Below are positions 50,601 through 58,118 of a DNA stretch of 64,000 nucleotides, one piece after another. How positions within the stretch are numbered: position 1 is the first letter of the stretch; each line of letters opens with the position of its first letter. The notes below the pieces were generated by a model that saw only the letters and a program-made list of their open reading frames with translations, did no database searches and had not been told where the DNA came from. Source of the DNA: Streptomyces sp. NBC_00249 (GTDB taxonomy: Bacteria; Actinomycetota; Actinomycetes; Streptomycetales; Streptomycetaceae). The stretch lies in assembly GCF_026342355.1 (NCBI RefSeq), contig NZ_JAPEMV010000004.1, positions 496,001 to 560,000 on the forward strand, given 5' to 3'. Both the position numbers and the translations under genes were made by a program.

Positions 50601-50758
50601 ATCAGGTTGTCGAGCGTCTCGCGGAACAGTGCCTTGTCGCCGCTCACCTCCGCCGCCCCGGCCAGGGCCTCGGCGTGCGCGTTGCGCGCGGCGCCGTTCG
50701 GGGCCTGGCGGTTCTCCACCAGGCCGCGCTGGATCTCCTCACGGGTCAGCATCGTCAC
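47657..50758 (-). CDS. Giant TPR-repeat protein coupled to an HSP90-like gene
   Basis: This protein of about 1033 residues is almost entirely alpha-helical repeats of the tetratricopeptide kind (for example GDPERALPLLAASAARSIEA, GRTAEAVEVLQSALPDLLEH and GLVEEAVAAYERALELHRET). A His/Asp-rich segment lies at about 543-574 (HGHDHGHDAAHGHGGHGHG) and a very acidic run at about 914-938 (DDEDDDEDDEDENEG). The GTG at 50758 overlaps the stop of the HSP90-like gene (GTGA) with GGAGG 7 bp upstream, so synthesis is coupled and probably stoichiometric. TPR proteins are scaffolds. In eukaryotes TPR co-chaperones dock on Hsp90, though this HSP90 lacks an MEEVD tail. Function unknown. Confidence 0.85.
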   Translation of the reverse strand: MTMLTREEIQRGLVENRQAPNGAARNAHAEALAGAAEVSGDKALFRETLDNLINSYLYSAESSKMLVPFARLLQEYDKDPGAFSSWDTHSLFWQFKWVATAISDSPEVPVESATGWLEEMERRYRIAGYSERPVRESELWLADAIGQDERAERAFTRWLAADRDDMSDCVACELNGQGQYAVLRGDDAQALDIWKPVLTGERTCAEEPHRVLSTSLLPLLRLGRTDEARSNHLRGYRLVRGNESLLPSVGKHIEFCALTGNESRGLEILAEHAAHVGPLANVDDQLAFHGGILVLLRRLQELGHGHSPAVPYEGTPRTVAELHELLYEGALAIARRFDARNGTTRTSERFLARVGRAPLAGVLPLGVRSAALPHTAQAPAPSPVQVRIATAVPSAELAGLVEQARQARDTGRPAADTLWTEVAVLASGRPESEVHPILAADIADHQALTAARAGAQDAAELLTAVRDRYRALGQAERAALAQLRLATVAAQAGAEPGEVRELLAAGLRAAEALDPAEPFRGRRIAVAELSAIRLEPYLRSVEAAREHDQEHGHDHGHDAAHGHGGHGHGGGDDPHSHLWLEGELTAFVAAYAPTLADVTADAEEMLGRVALSQGDPERALPLLAASAARSIEAGRPWHAVDPLVLRAGVLMSLGRPEEAEEAARAGLDHSAEITDPEEQGVVRLTLADILLRRGQATAEAAEHALTATHWFDQAGLGADGGAQARLMLARAYARDGRTAEAVEVLQSALPDLLEHGEGQAVAAREFLGDLLRELRETRAAAEQYLQAAELAKDWEDRRPQASLAQSAADCLSDAGLVEEAVAAYERALELHRETGEAVIAEVRILRSLAWLGLRQGVTEPAAAAARARMDDAAGVLEAALEADPEAAGTPGLRSELAQTWHQLAQVLDRLVTAQESDDEDDDEDDEDENEGHDEGADRSAGSLSEAEIEALRLEEILLWERAAALYADLGPEHLESRFQCLNNAAWTDQELGHPETGAARISALIEELKALPEGTAPEWMLPEAERVVAGLTA

Positions 50759-52668
50759 TTCTGGTCCTCCTGGGCCTCGACGGAGTGGGTCGCCCATTCC
50801 AGGAGCCCGAGGAAGGCCCGGTTGAGCAGGGTGGAGTCGGCCGGGCGCAGCGGCCGCTGGGACATCAGCAGTGCCTGCCCGTACAGCGATTCGACGGCGG
50901 TGCCGGTCAGCGTCGGGTCGGGCAGCCCCGCGATCCGCCGGATCAGCGGGTTGTTGTGGTTGAGCACCAGGCGGGCGCGCGGGCCGGAGCCGCGCAGCGA
51001 GCCGAGGATGCCGCTCCACAGGGAGTCGGCGTTGTCGAGCGCGGCGGTGCGGTCCCGTTCCTGGCGGGCCTGGCGGTCGTCGAGGTAGAGCGCGGGGACC
51101 GAGACGGGCTGGAAGGCGCGCAGCACCACGTCGCAGCTCTGCGGCTCCAGGCGGGTGCGGGCCGTGGACAGGAAGGGGGCCAGGGCCAGTTCGACGCCGG
51201 TGGGGACCTGGTCGAGGCGCTCGGTGACGGCTCCCGCGTCCAGTTCGGTGACCTTGAGCTCCGGCCGGACGGAGGGCAGCAGGGCCAGCAGGTCCGCGTC
51301 GTAGGTGTAGCCGGCGTTGATGACGCCGAGGCCGTGGGCCGCCGCGATCGGGGCGATCTGGCGGAACTCCTCGACGGTGCGCGTGAAGTGGATGTCGGTG
51401 TGGGCGGCCGCGAACTCCTCCAGGCTCATCGAGCCGTCGCTCGTCTCGAACGGCAGCCACGGCAGCATCAGGCCGAGCAGTTCGGCGTCGTGCCGGGCCA
51501 GGGACTTCACACCGAGGTGGTGGACGCTCAGGAAGGCGGCCAGGCGCTCCGGTTCGCTCGCGGCGAGTTCGGCGAGCCAGGCCCGGACGCGGGCGCCGAG
51601 GGCCTCGCGTACGGCGGCCAGGGTCTCGTCGTCGTAGAGGTTCTCGCGGGAGGCGGTGGGCCGCAGGGTGTCGGTGTCGAGGACGACACGGACGAAGAAC
51701 GCCCAGTCGGGCAGCAGGTTGTCGGCCTGGTCGGTGAGCAGCATGCCCTTGAGGTGGACGCGGTGTCCGGCCCGGTGGGCGGGGCTGGTCGGCTCGGGCA
51801 GGACGTACGCGACGCCGCGCACCCCGGCGACGGGCAGGTCGAGGTCGATGCTGTCGAGCGGGGTGAAGCCGAAGAGCTGCGCACAGTGCCCGGCGAGCGC
51901 GACGCGGCGGGCGGCCGGGGTGGGGTAGGAGCGGTCCCACACGGCGGGCCGGTCGGTGACGGGGCGCGGCTCGTCACCCTCGCCGCCGTCGAAGGTGATG
52001 TCGTAGGGGAGGAGGGAGCCGTAGTCGCGGGCGAGCTGCTCGACCTTGGCGGGCAGCATCCACTCCTCGGCACCCGGCCGGGCCTCCAGGTGGACGGTGG
52101 TCCCGGGCTCCGGGCGGGCGTCGTGGGGGAGTTCGCGGACGGTGTAGGAGCCGTCGTCGGTGGCGAGCCATTCCACGGGTGCGGCCCGGGGGTCGCGGGC
52201 GGAGCGGGTGACGACGCGGATCTGCCGGGCGACGACGAAGCAGGCGAGCAGGCCGATGCCGAACTGGCCCAGGAACTCCTGGCGGGTGGTCTCCAGGCCG
52301 TGGATCTCCTCGGCGGTGTCACCGCCCGGGGCGGAGCCCCGCTTGGAGCTGCGGCCGATGGTGGCGAGGAGGGAGTGGGCCTCGGCGGCGGTCAGGCCGA
52401 TGCCGGAGTCCTCGATGGTGACCTTGCCGGCCGAGGCGGACAGGCGGATGCGGACCTGAGCGGCGGGCTCGTGGGCGTGCCGGGCGGTGATGGCGTCCAC
52501 GGCGTTCTGCAGCAGCTCGCGGACGTAGACGCGGGGACTGGAGTAGAGGTGGTGGGAGAGCAGGTCGACCAGGCCGCGCAGGTCGACCTGGAAGCTGTTG
52601 ACGGCGGCCGGGCCGGCGGTCTGACCGGTGGCCGGTGCCGGGGACTCGGAAGGGGTCGTGGACGTCAT
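50755..52668 (-). CDS. Divergent HSP90-family protein (HtpG-like ATPase)
   Basis: This 637-residue protein has a GHKL ATPase N-domain with E51-L-L-Q-N55-A-V-D58, DSGIGL and GQFGIGLLACF. A middle domain carries LRPTASRENLYDD (the catalytic Arg of the S-R-E-N loop), and a shortened C-terminal part follows. It is about the size of HtpG but low in similarity outside the ATPase motifs, and it lacks the usual charged-linker layout. GAGGTG, 7 bp upstream, supports the ATG at 52668. It forms a coupled operon with the downstream giant TPR gene, which suggests a chaperone-scaffold machine. Clients are unknown. Confidence 0.88.
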   Translation of the reverse strand: MTSTTPSESPAPATGQTAGPAAVNSFQVDLRGLVDLLSHHLYSSPRVYVRELLQNAVDAITARHAHEPAAQVRIRLSASAGKVTIEDSGIGLTAAEAHSLLATIGRSSKRGSAPGGDTAEEIHGLETTRQEFLGQFGIGLLACFVVARQIRVVTRSARDPRAAPVEWLATDDGSYTVRELPHDARPEPGTTVHLEARPGAEEWMLPAKVEQLARDYGSLLPYDITFDGGEGDEPRPVTDRPAVWDRSYPTPAARRVALAGHCAQLFGFTPLDSIDLDLPVAGVRGVAYVLPEPTSPAHRAGHRVHLKGMLLTDQADNLLPDWAFFVRVVLDTDTLRPTASRENLYDDETLAAVREALGARVRAWLAELAASEPERLAAFLSVHHLGVKSLARHDAELLGLMLPWLPFETSDGSMSLEEFAAAHTDIHFTRTVEEFRQIAPIAAAHGLGVINAGYTYDADLLALLPSVRPELKVTELDAGAVTERLDQVPTGVELALAPFLSTARTRLEPQSCDVVLRAFQPVSVPALYLDDRQARQERDRTAALDNADSLWSGILGSLRGSGPRARLVLNHNNPLIRRIAGLPDPTLTGTAVESLYGQALLMSQRPLRPADSTLLNRAFLGLLEWATHSVEAQEDQK

Positions 52669-52842
52669 GAGGCGTCACCTCGCTTGCTCGCATGGGTAGG
52701 TCGGCGATCGCGAGGTACCCCCCCTCACGGATCCCGGAGTGAGGAACAGGGTAGGGGGATGATCTGACAATCTCCCTGTGAATTCCGTCGGGGTGGCGCC
52801 CGCTTCCCGCCCGATGCCCACTCGACCCCCGCCCGCTTCCCG

Positions 52843-53382
52843 TTACGGGAAGCGGAGGAACCGCGGTGGCACGGACTCCGCCAGCCAGACCCCGTTCGCG
52901 CTGATCCGGAACACGTGTCCGGCCTCGTGCATCGCGCCGGCGTCCACGGCGAGGACCACCGGCCGGCCCCTTCGGGCACCCACCCGGGTCGCCGTCTCGC
53001 GGTCGGGCGAGAGGTGTACGTGGTGGCGGGCCATCGGGCGCAGGCCTTCGGTGCGGATCGCGTCCAGGGCCGCGGGGACGGTGCCGTGGTAGAGGTACGC
53101 GGGCGGTTCGGCCTCCGGGAGGTCCAGGTCCACCGCGACGGTGTGGCCTTGGCTGGCCCTGATGCGGGTCCCGTCGACAGCGAAGCGCTGCTTGTCGTTG
53201 GCCGCGACCACGTGGTCGAGCTCGGCTCGGCTGATGGGGAATCCGTGGGTCGCCGCGGCGTGCAGCAGGGCGTCGATCTCGACCCAGCCCTGTCGGTCGA
53301 GCGTCAGTCCGATCCGTTCCGGCTGATGCCGCAGGTGTTTCGAGACGTATTTGGACACCTTCACGGTGCGTCTGTCGTCCAT
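52843..53382 (-). CDS. kptA: RNA 2'-phosphotransferase KptA (Tpt1 family)
   Basis: This 179-residue enzyme matches bacterial KptA. R18 and H19 in KHLRHQPERIG, R75 in RIRASQGHTVAV, and LYHGT and ARHHVHLS make the NAD-binding site, with VGARRG and NGVWLAESVP near the end. It transfers a 2'-phosphate from RNA to NAD. The natural role in bacteria, which lack tRNA splicing of the fungal kind, is unsettled. The gene stands alone between the HSP90-like gene and an aquaporin-like gene. Confidence 0.93.
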   Translation of the reverse strand: MDDRRTVKVSKYVSKHLRHQPERIGLTLDRQGWVEIDALLHAAATHGFPISRAELDHVVAANDKQRFAVDGTRIRASQGHTVAVDLDLPEAEPPAYLYHGTVPAALDAIRTEGLRPMARHHVHLSPDRETATRVGARRGRPVVLAVDAGAMHEAGHVFRISANGVWLAESVPPRFLRFP

Positions 53383-53514
53383 GTCCCCAGCGTGCCGGGT
53401 CGGGCGGGTCCGCGGCAGCGATTTTCCGCGGCTGTCCCGGTATGGACTCCCTCTATCGCTCTTCCAAGATACGGAATACATTTTCCGCTGAACTGCTGTC
53501 CAGAGGGAGAAAAC

Positions 53515-54339
53515 ATGACAAATAAGGCTTCACTGCTGCGGCGCGCGGCCGCCGAGCTGATCGGCACCGCGAGCCTGCTCGTGGTGGTGATCGGCTCCGG
53601 GATCCAGGCCTCGGCCCTCAGCCGCGACACCGGTGTCGCCCTCGTCGCCAACTCGCTCGCCTCGGCCATCGGTCTCGGGCTGATCATCACGCTCTTCGGG
53701 CCGCTGTCCGGCGCGCACCTCAACCCCGTCGTCACCCTCACCGCCTGGTGGGCCCGCCGGGGCGGCGGTGAAGGGCTCGAAGGCCGTGAGGCCCTCGCCT
53801 ACACCGCGGCCCAGACCGTCGGGGCCATCGGCGGAGCCGTAGTCGCCGAGGCGATGTTCGGGCGGGCGCCCGGGACCCTGTCCACGCAGGTCCGCGACGG
53901 CGGCCACCTGCTCATCGGGGAGATCGTCGCCACCGCCGGGCTGGTCCTGGTCATCCAGGGCTTCGGCCGCATCGGCCGGCCGAAGCTGATCCCGGCCGCG
54001 GTCGCCGCGTACATCGCCGCCGCGATCTGGTTCACCTCCTCGGGCTCCTTCGCCAACCCGGCGGGCACCGTCGGACGCGCGTTCAGCGACTCCTTCACCG
54101 GCATCGCCCCGCAGTCGCTGCCCGGATTCGTCGCGGCGCAGCTGCTCGGCGGGGTGCTCGGACTCGTCCTCGCCACCGTGCTCTACGGGCGTGAGTGCCC
54201 GGGCCGGAACCAGGACGGGATTCGGATCCAGACCCTGAGCGAGACCCCCACCCAGATCCAGGTGCAAGGCGCGGCGCAGGACGAGGCTCCGGTGGCCGAT
54301 ATACCGCGCACCGGCCCCGCCGTCGAGGTCGTCGCCTGA
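53515..54339 (+). CDS. Aquaporin/MIP-family channel
   Basis: This 274-residue membrane protein has six helices and two half-helix motifs. The first reads N-P-V (SGAHLNPVVTL) instead of NPA and the second is N-P-A (SFANPAGTVGRAF). About 45 extra C-terminal residues are hydrophilic. Family members conduct water, glycerol or arsenite; the variant NPV motif is typical of actinobacterial aquaporin-like channels, some near ars genes, but none are seen here. GAGGGAG, 6 bp upstream, supports the ATG. An AT-rich CGGAA-N6-TTCCG repeat (53472-53487) lies 28 bp before the start. Confidence 0.88.
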   Translation: MTNKASLLRRAAAELIGTASLLVVVIGSGIQASALSRDTGVALVANSLASAIGLGLIITLFGPLSGAHLNPVVTLTAWWARRGGGEGLEGREALAYTAAQTVGAIGGAVVAEAMFGRAPGTLSTQVRDGGHLLIGEIVATAGLVLVIQGFGRIGRPKLIPAAVAAYIAAAIWFTSSGSFANPAGTVGRAFSDSFTGIAPQSLPGFVAAQLLGGVLGLVLATVLYGRECPGRNQDGIRIQTLSETPTQIQVQGAAQDEAPVADIPRTGPAVEVVA

Positions 54340-54352
54340 GGATCGGCACGTG

Positions 54353-54432
54353 TTGCCCACAGGAAAACCACACTTGTCCACAGCCGTTTCGGTGGGTTTC
54401 GGCGACAAGCATGTGATTCGCCCTGTGGACTA
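54353..54432. promoter_or_regulatory. DnaA-box group between the aquaporin and MerR genes
   Basis: In the 104-bp gap between two convergent genes there are TTGCCCACA at 54353-54361 (one mismatch), TTGTCCACA at 54374-54382 (perfect) and, on the minus strand, TAGTCCACA at 54424-54432 (one mismatch). No promoter is expected here because both genes end in this gap, so a role in transcription is unlikely. DnaA binding or titration is inferred. Confidence 0.6.
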
Positions 54433-54443
54433 CTGATCGAGCA

Positions 54444-55358
54444 CTATCGGCCGCCCCTGCGCGCCAGATCGTTCATCGTTCGGGCCTGGAGCTCCCGCTC
54501 CGTCGCGGCCCGGACGAACTCCGCCACATGGTCGGGCCCCACCAGCTCCTGCACCGCCCGCACCGTCTCCGCCGGCAGCGCCACGGACGCGGGTCCCGAG
54601 GGCTGAGCCGGACCCGGTGCGCCGAGGTGCCGCTGGAGGTGCCGGGTCGCGAACAGCCGCATGGCCCGCGCCAGCTCGGCGTCCACCGTCTGCTGGGCCA
54701 GGGGCCGCAGCCTGCGGACCATCGTCGCTGCCTCGGCGGCGTCCGCGTCCGTGGGCGGAACCTGCCCGAGATAGCGGGCGAAGACGTGCTCGGTGGTGAA
54801 CTCCAGGAAGCGCGAGGCGATGTGCTCCACCTGGCCGCGCAGCTCGCGCAGGTGCCCGGTGATCGCCGCCAGCGGCACCCCGGCCTCGTACAGCTCGGCC
54901 GCGACCGCCAGCTCCTGCGGAGAGGGCACCAGGAACTCGTCCGGGCGGCCCGGGATCCGCTCCAGCACCCCCAGCTCGCAGGCCTCGCCCACCGCGTCGT
55001 CGTCGGGCCGGCCGCCGAACCGCTCGTTGAGGTCGGCCCGGCTGATCCGGGCCGCCTCCTCGTCGGTCCACGGCCCGTGCACCTCTGCGACCAGGCCCAG
55101 TACGCCGCCCAGCCCGCGCCCCGCGTCCCAGGCCTCCAGCAGCTCCTTGATGGAGGCCAGGGTGTAGCCGCGGTCGAGCAGGTCCGCGATCTGCCGCAGC
55201 CGCGCCAGATGCGTGTCCCGGTAGACGTTGGACCGGCCCCGGCGCTCCGGCTTCGGCAGCAGACCGCGGTCCTGGTACGCCCGGATCGTGCGTACCGTCG
55301 CTCCGCTGTGGTGGGCCAGATCCTCGATCCGGTACTCGGCTACCGCCTGATCGGACAA
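54444..55358 (-). CDS. MerR-family transcriptional regulator with effector domain
   Basis: This regulator of about 304 residues starts with a MerR winged helix (EYRIEDLAHHSGATVRTIRA, YQDRGLLPKPERRGR), followed by a helical effector region (ASIKELLEAW, LYEAGVPLAAITGHL). No cysteine metal-binding motif of the classic metal sensors is evident, so a small-molecule ligand is likely. GGAG, 6 bp upstream, selects a TTG at 55358, 10 bp after the stop of the preceding gene. It is the last gene of the four-gene operon starting at 58996, and an imperfect dyad upstream of that operon may be its site. Confidence 0.85.
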   Translation of the reverse strand: MSDQAVAEYRIEDLAHHSGATVRTIRAYQDRGLLPKPERRGRSNVYRDTHLARLRQIADLLDRGYTLASIKELLEAWDAGRGLGGVLGLVAEVHGPWTDEEAARISRADLNERFGGRPDDDAVGEACELGVLERIPGRPDEFLVPSPQELAVAAELYEAGVPLAAITGHLRELRGQVEHIASRFLEFTTEHVFARYLGQVPPTDADAAEAATMVRRLRPLAQQTVDAELARAMRLFATRHLQRHLGAPGPAQPSGPASVALPAETVRAVQELVGPDHVAEFVRAATERELQARTMNDLARRGGR

Positions 55359-55368
55359 TCCCGGCTCC

Positions 55369-56337
55369 CTACGACATGGCGGCTCGGCCGACCGCGCCCG
55401 CCGCGGTCCGTGCGGCAGGAGACGCCGCCAGGTACTCGACCGCCTTGCGCAGCGAGCCCTCCTGCGAGGGATGGTACGACCGCCGGAAGTAGCGGGGTAT
55501 GGCCGTGCCGAGCTCTCTCCAGGTCGGCAGCAGTCCCTTGGCCACCGCACGGTTGTGCTCGCGCAGCGAATACCGCAGCCGCCCGGCCAGTTGGGGGTCG
55601 TTGCGTATGAGGTACGCCGCCCCCCACACCCACAGCCAGGCCAGCACCGGGGCCACCACGACCATGCCCTCCACGCGGCGCGCGTACCGCAGCGGGCCCG
55701 GGCCGCCGCAGTGCTGGTACATGTCGAAGGCGACGGAGCGGTGCTCCACCTCCTCAGCGCCGTGCCAGCGCAGCAGATCCAGCATGATCTCGTCCGCACC
55801 GGCCCGGTCGAGGCCCTCGGCGTGCAGCACCCAGTCCCCGAGGACCGCCGTGAACTGCTCGATCGCGGCGATCAGGGAGAGCCGGAAGCGCAGCCACTCC
55901 TGCGCACCGACCGGGGCCCCGAACGGCGGGGTCTCCCCCAGCAGCTTCTCGAACAGGAAGTCCACGTACTTCGTGTACGCCTCGGTCGGCAGCCGCTGTA
56001 CGGCGAGGTGGTCCAGGACGTAGAAGTGCTGCACGCTGTGCGTGGCCTCCTGGCCCATGAACCCCTTGACGTCCGTGCGCAGGGCGGGGTCGGTGACCAG
56101 CGGCAGCGCTTCCTTGAAGACCTTGACGAACCACCGCTCCCCGGCGGGCAGCAGCAGGTGCAGCACGTTGATCACATGGGTGGCGGTGGGTTCGTCGGGT
56201 ATCCAGTGCAGGGGGGTGGACGTCCAGTCGAAGGCCACCCGGCGCGGGGTGATCGGGTGGGCGCCGGGTCCGGCCGGCGCGCCCGCCCCGCCGCCGGCCG
56301 CGGTGAGCCCCGCACCCTCCGCGCCCGCCCCGCTCAC
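55369..56337 (-). CDS. Predicted metal-dependent hydrolase (PF10118 family)
   Basis: This 322-residue protein has E/H-rich helices typical of the family: MGQEATHSVQHFYVLDHLAV and WHGAEEVEHRSVAFDMYQHC, which likely bind a di-metal centre. A membrane-like stretch (VVVAPVLAWLWVWGAAYLI) follows. The family is related to ferritin-like di-iron proteins; activity is not established. The GTG at 56337 overlaps the EphD-like stop in GTGA, with GGAG 8 bp upstream. Confidence 0.8.
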   Translation of the reverse strand: MSGAGAEGAGLTAAGGGAGAPAGPGAHPITPRRVAFDWTSTPLHWIPDEPTATHVINVLHLLLPAGERWFVKVFKEALPLVTDPALRTDVKGFMGQEATHSVQHFYVLDHLAVQRLPTEAYTKYVDFLFEKLLGETPPFGAPVGAQEWLRFRLSLIAAIEQFTAVLGDWVLHAEGLDRAGADEIMLDLLRWHGAEEVEHRSVAFDMYQHCGGPGPLRYARRVEGMVVVAPVLAWLWVWGAAYLIRNDPQLAGRLRYSLREHNRAVAKGLLPTWRELGTAIPRYFRRSYHPSQEGSLRKAVEYLAASPAARTAAGAVGRAAMS

Positions 56338-58118
56338 AGTTTGGGCTCCAGCTTCGCGAAGCGCCGCAGCGCGCCCGGAGCGAAGCGGGACATCCACAGG
56401 GCGCCCTTGGACTCGGGGGTCACGGGCACCACGGCCTGGTTCTTCACGACGGCCAGCAGGATCGCGTCCGCGACCTTCTCCGGCGGGAAGTTCCGCAGCC
56501 CGTACAGCCGCGACGAACGCTCCTGGCGGCGCTTCTCCTCCGCCGCGTCCACCCCGGCGAACCGGGAGGTGGCGGTGATGTTGGTGTTCACGATGCCCGG
56601 GCAGATCGCCGAGACGCCGATCGACTTGGCGGCGAGCTCCGCGCGCAGGCACTCGCTCAGCATCAGCACGGCCGCCTTGGAGGTGCTGTAGGCGGGCAGG
56701 GTCTTCGAGGGCAGGTAGGCGGCGGCGGAGGCGGTGTTGACGATGTGGCCGCCCTGGCCGCGCTCGGCCATCTGCCTGCCGAAGATCCGGCAGCCGTGGA
56801 TGACGCCCCACAGGTTGACGTCGAGGACCTTCTTCCAGTCCTCGGCGGTGGTCTCCAGGAAGGGTCCGGAGAGGCCGATCCCGGCGTTGTTGACGAGGAC
56901 GTCCACGATCCCGTACTCGGCGGCGACCTTCTCCGCGAGCTTCTCCATCGCCTGCTCGTCGCCGACGTCGACGCACTCGCCCCAGGCCTCGGGGGCGCCC
57001 ACGAGCCGGGCCATCTCCGCGGTGCGCGCCGCGCCCTCGGCATCCCGGTCCACGGCCACCACCCGGGCCCCGGCCTCGGCGAACGCGAAGGCGGTGGCCC
57101 GGCCGATGCCGCTGGCGGCGCCGGTGACCAGGACGAGCTGCCCGCCGAAGCGGTCGGCGTACCTGCCCGGGGCCTTCTGCTCCGGAGCCCGCACGGCCGG
57201 CTCCTCCCGCGCCGTGACGAACTCGCCGATCCACGCCGCCACCTGGTCCGGCCGGGTCCGCGGGATCCAGTGCCGGGCGGGCAGGGTCCGCCGCACCAGG
57301 TCCGGCGCCCACAGTGCGGTGTCGTCGTAGAGCGCCTCGGACAGGAACCCGTCCCCGGTCGGGACGATCAGCTGCACCGGTACGTGCGCGTACGCGTCGG
57401 TGCGCGGCCTGCGCATGCGGGGCCGTACGTTGTCGCGGTAGAGCCAGGCGCCGTGTGCGGCGTCCTCGGGCAGCGAGGCCGTCGGGTAGGAGCTGTCGGG
57501 GAACTTCTCCGCGCGCTGGACGATCTTCGGCCACCGCTTGCCGAGCGGCCCGCGCCAGGCCAGCTCCGGCAGCGCCGGGGTGTGCAGCATGTAGACGTAC
57601 CAGGACTTCGCGCCCTGGTTCAGCAGCTGGGCGGCCCGGCGCGGGGTGGGCCGCGTCATCCGCTTCTTGATCCAGTGCCCGAAGTGGTCCAGGGAAGGAC
57701 CCGACATGGAGGTGAAGGAGGCGATCCGGCCCTCGGTACGGGCCACCGTCGCGAACTCCCAGCCCTGCACGGAGCCCCAGTCGTGGCCCACCAGGTGCAC
57801 CGGACGGTCCGGGCTGACGGCGTCCACGACGGCCAGGAAGTCGTCGGTCAGCTTCTCCAGGGTGAAGCCGCCGCGCAGCGGGACCGGAGCCGAGGAGCGG
57901 CCGTGGCCCCGTACGTCGTACAGCACCACGTGGAAGCGGGCCGCGAGCCGCTCCGCGACCTCCGACCAGACCTCCTTGCTGTCCGGGTAGCCGTGCACCA
58001 GGACCACGGTCGGCCGGTCCGCCTCACCGAGTTCGACGACGCACAGCTCGATCCCGCCGGTGCTCACCCAGCGCTCGCGCGCGCCCGCCAGTGCCGCCGT
58101 ACCGCTCATCCCGCTCAT
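56334..58118 (-). CDS. EphD-like fusion of alpha/beta hydrolase and short-chain dehydrogenase
   Basis: This 594-residue protein has an N-terminal alpha/beta hydrolase (about 1-310) with LVHGYPDSKEVW, nucleophile D113 in VGHDWGS and a C-terminal His in ARHWIPRTRP, as in epoxide hydrolases. The C-terminal SDR (about 325-594) has VTGAASGIGRATA, VNNAGIG and the YSTSK catalytic motif. The same fusion exists in mycobacterial EphD, implicated in lipid metabolism. It overlaps the upstream gene in ATGA and the downstream gene in GTGA. Substrate unknown. Confidence 0.9.
   Translation of the reverse strand: MSGMSGTAALAGARERWVSTGGIELCVVELGEADRPTVVLVHGYPDSKEVWSEVAERLAARFHVVLYDVRGHGRSSAPVPLRGGFTLEKLTDDFLAVVDAVSPDRPVHLVGHDWGSVQGWEFATVARTEGRIASFTSMSGPSLDHFGHWIKKRMTRPTPRRAAQLLNQGAKSWYVYMLHTPALPELAWRGPLGKRWPKIVQRAEKFPDSSYPTASLPEDAAHGAWLYRDNVRPRMRRPRTDAYAHVPVQLIVPTGDGFLSEALYDDTALWAPDLVRRTLPARHWIPRTRPDQVAAWIGEFVTAREEPAVRAPEQKAPGRYADRFGGQLVLVTGAASGIGRATAFAFAEAGARVVAVDRDAEGAARTAEMARLVGAPEAWGECVDVGDEQAMEKLAEKVAAEYGIVDVLVNNAGIGLSGPFLETTAEDWKKVLDVNLWGVIHGCRIFGRQMAERGQGGHIVNTASAAAYLPSKTLPAYSTSKAAVLMLSECLRAELAAKSIGVSAICPGIVNTNITATSRFAGVDAAEEKRRQERSSRLYGLRNFPPEKVADAILLAVVKNQAVVPVTPESKGALWMSRFAPGALRRFAKLEPKL

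Noticed and set aside
50759..51940. N-terminal extension of the giant TPR frame by 394 codons
   Set aside because: The frame is open by chance through the HSP90-like gene; the extension is a Pro/Arg-rich shadow and a good ribosome-binding site precedes the GTG at 50758.
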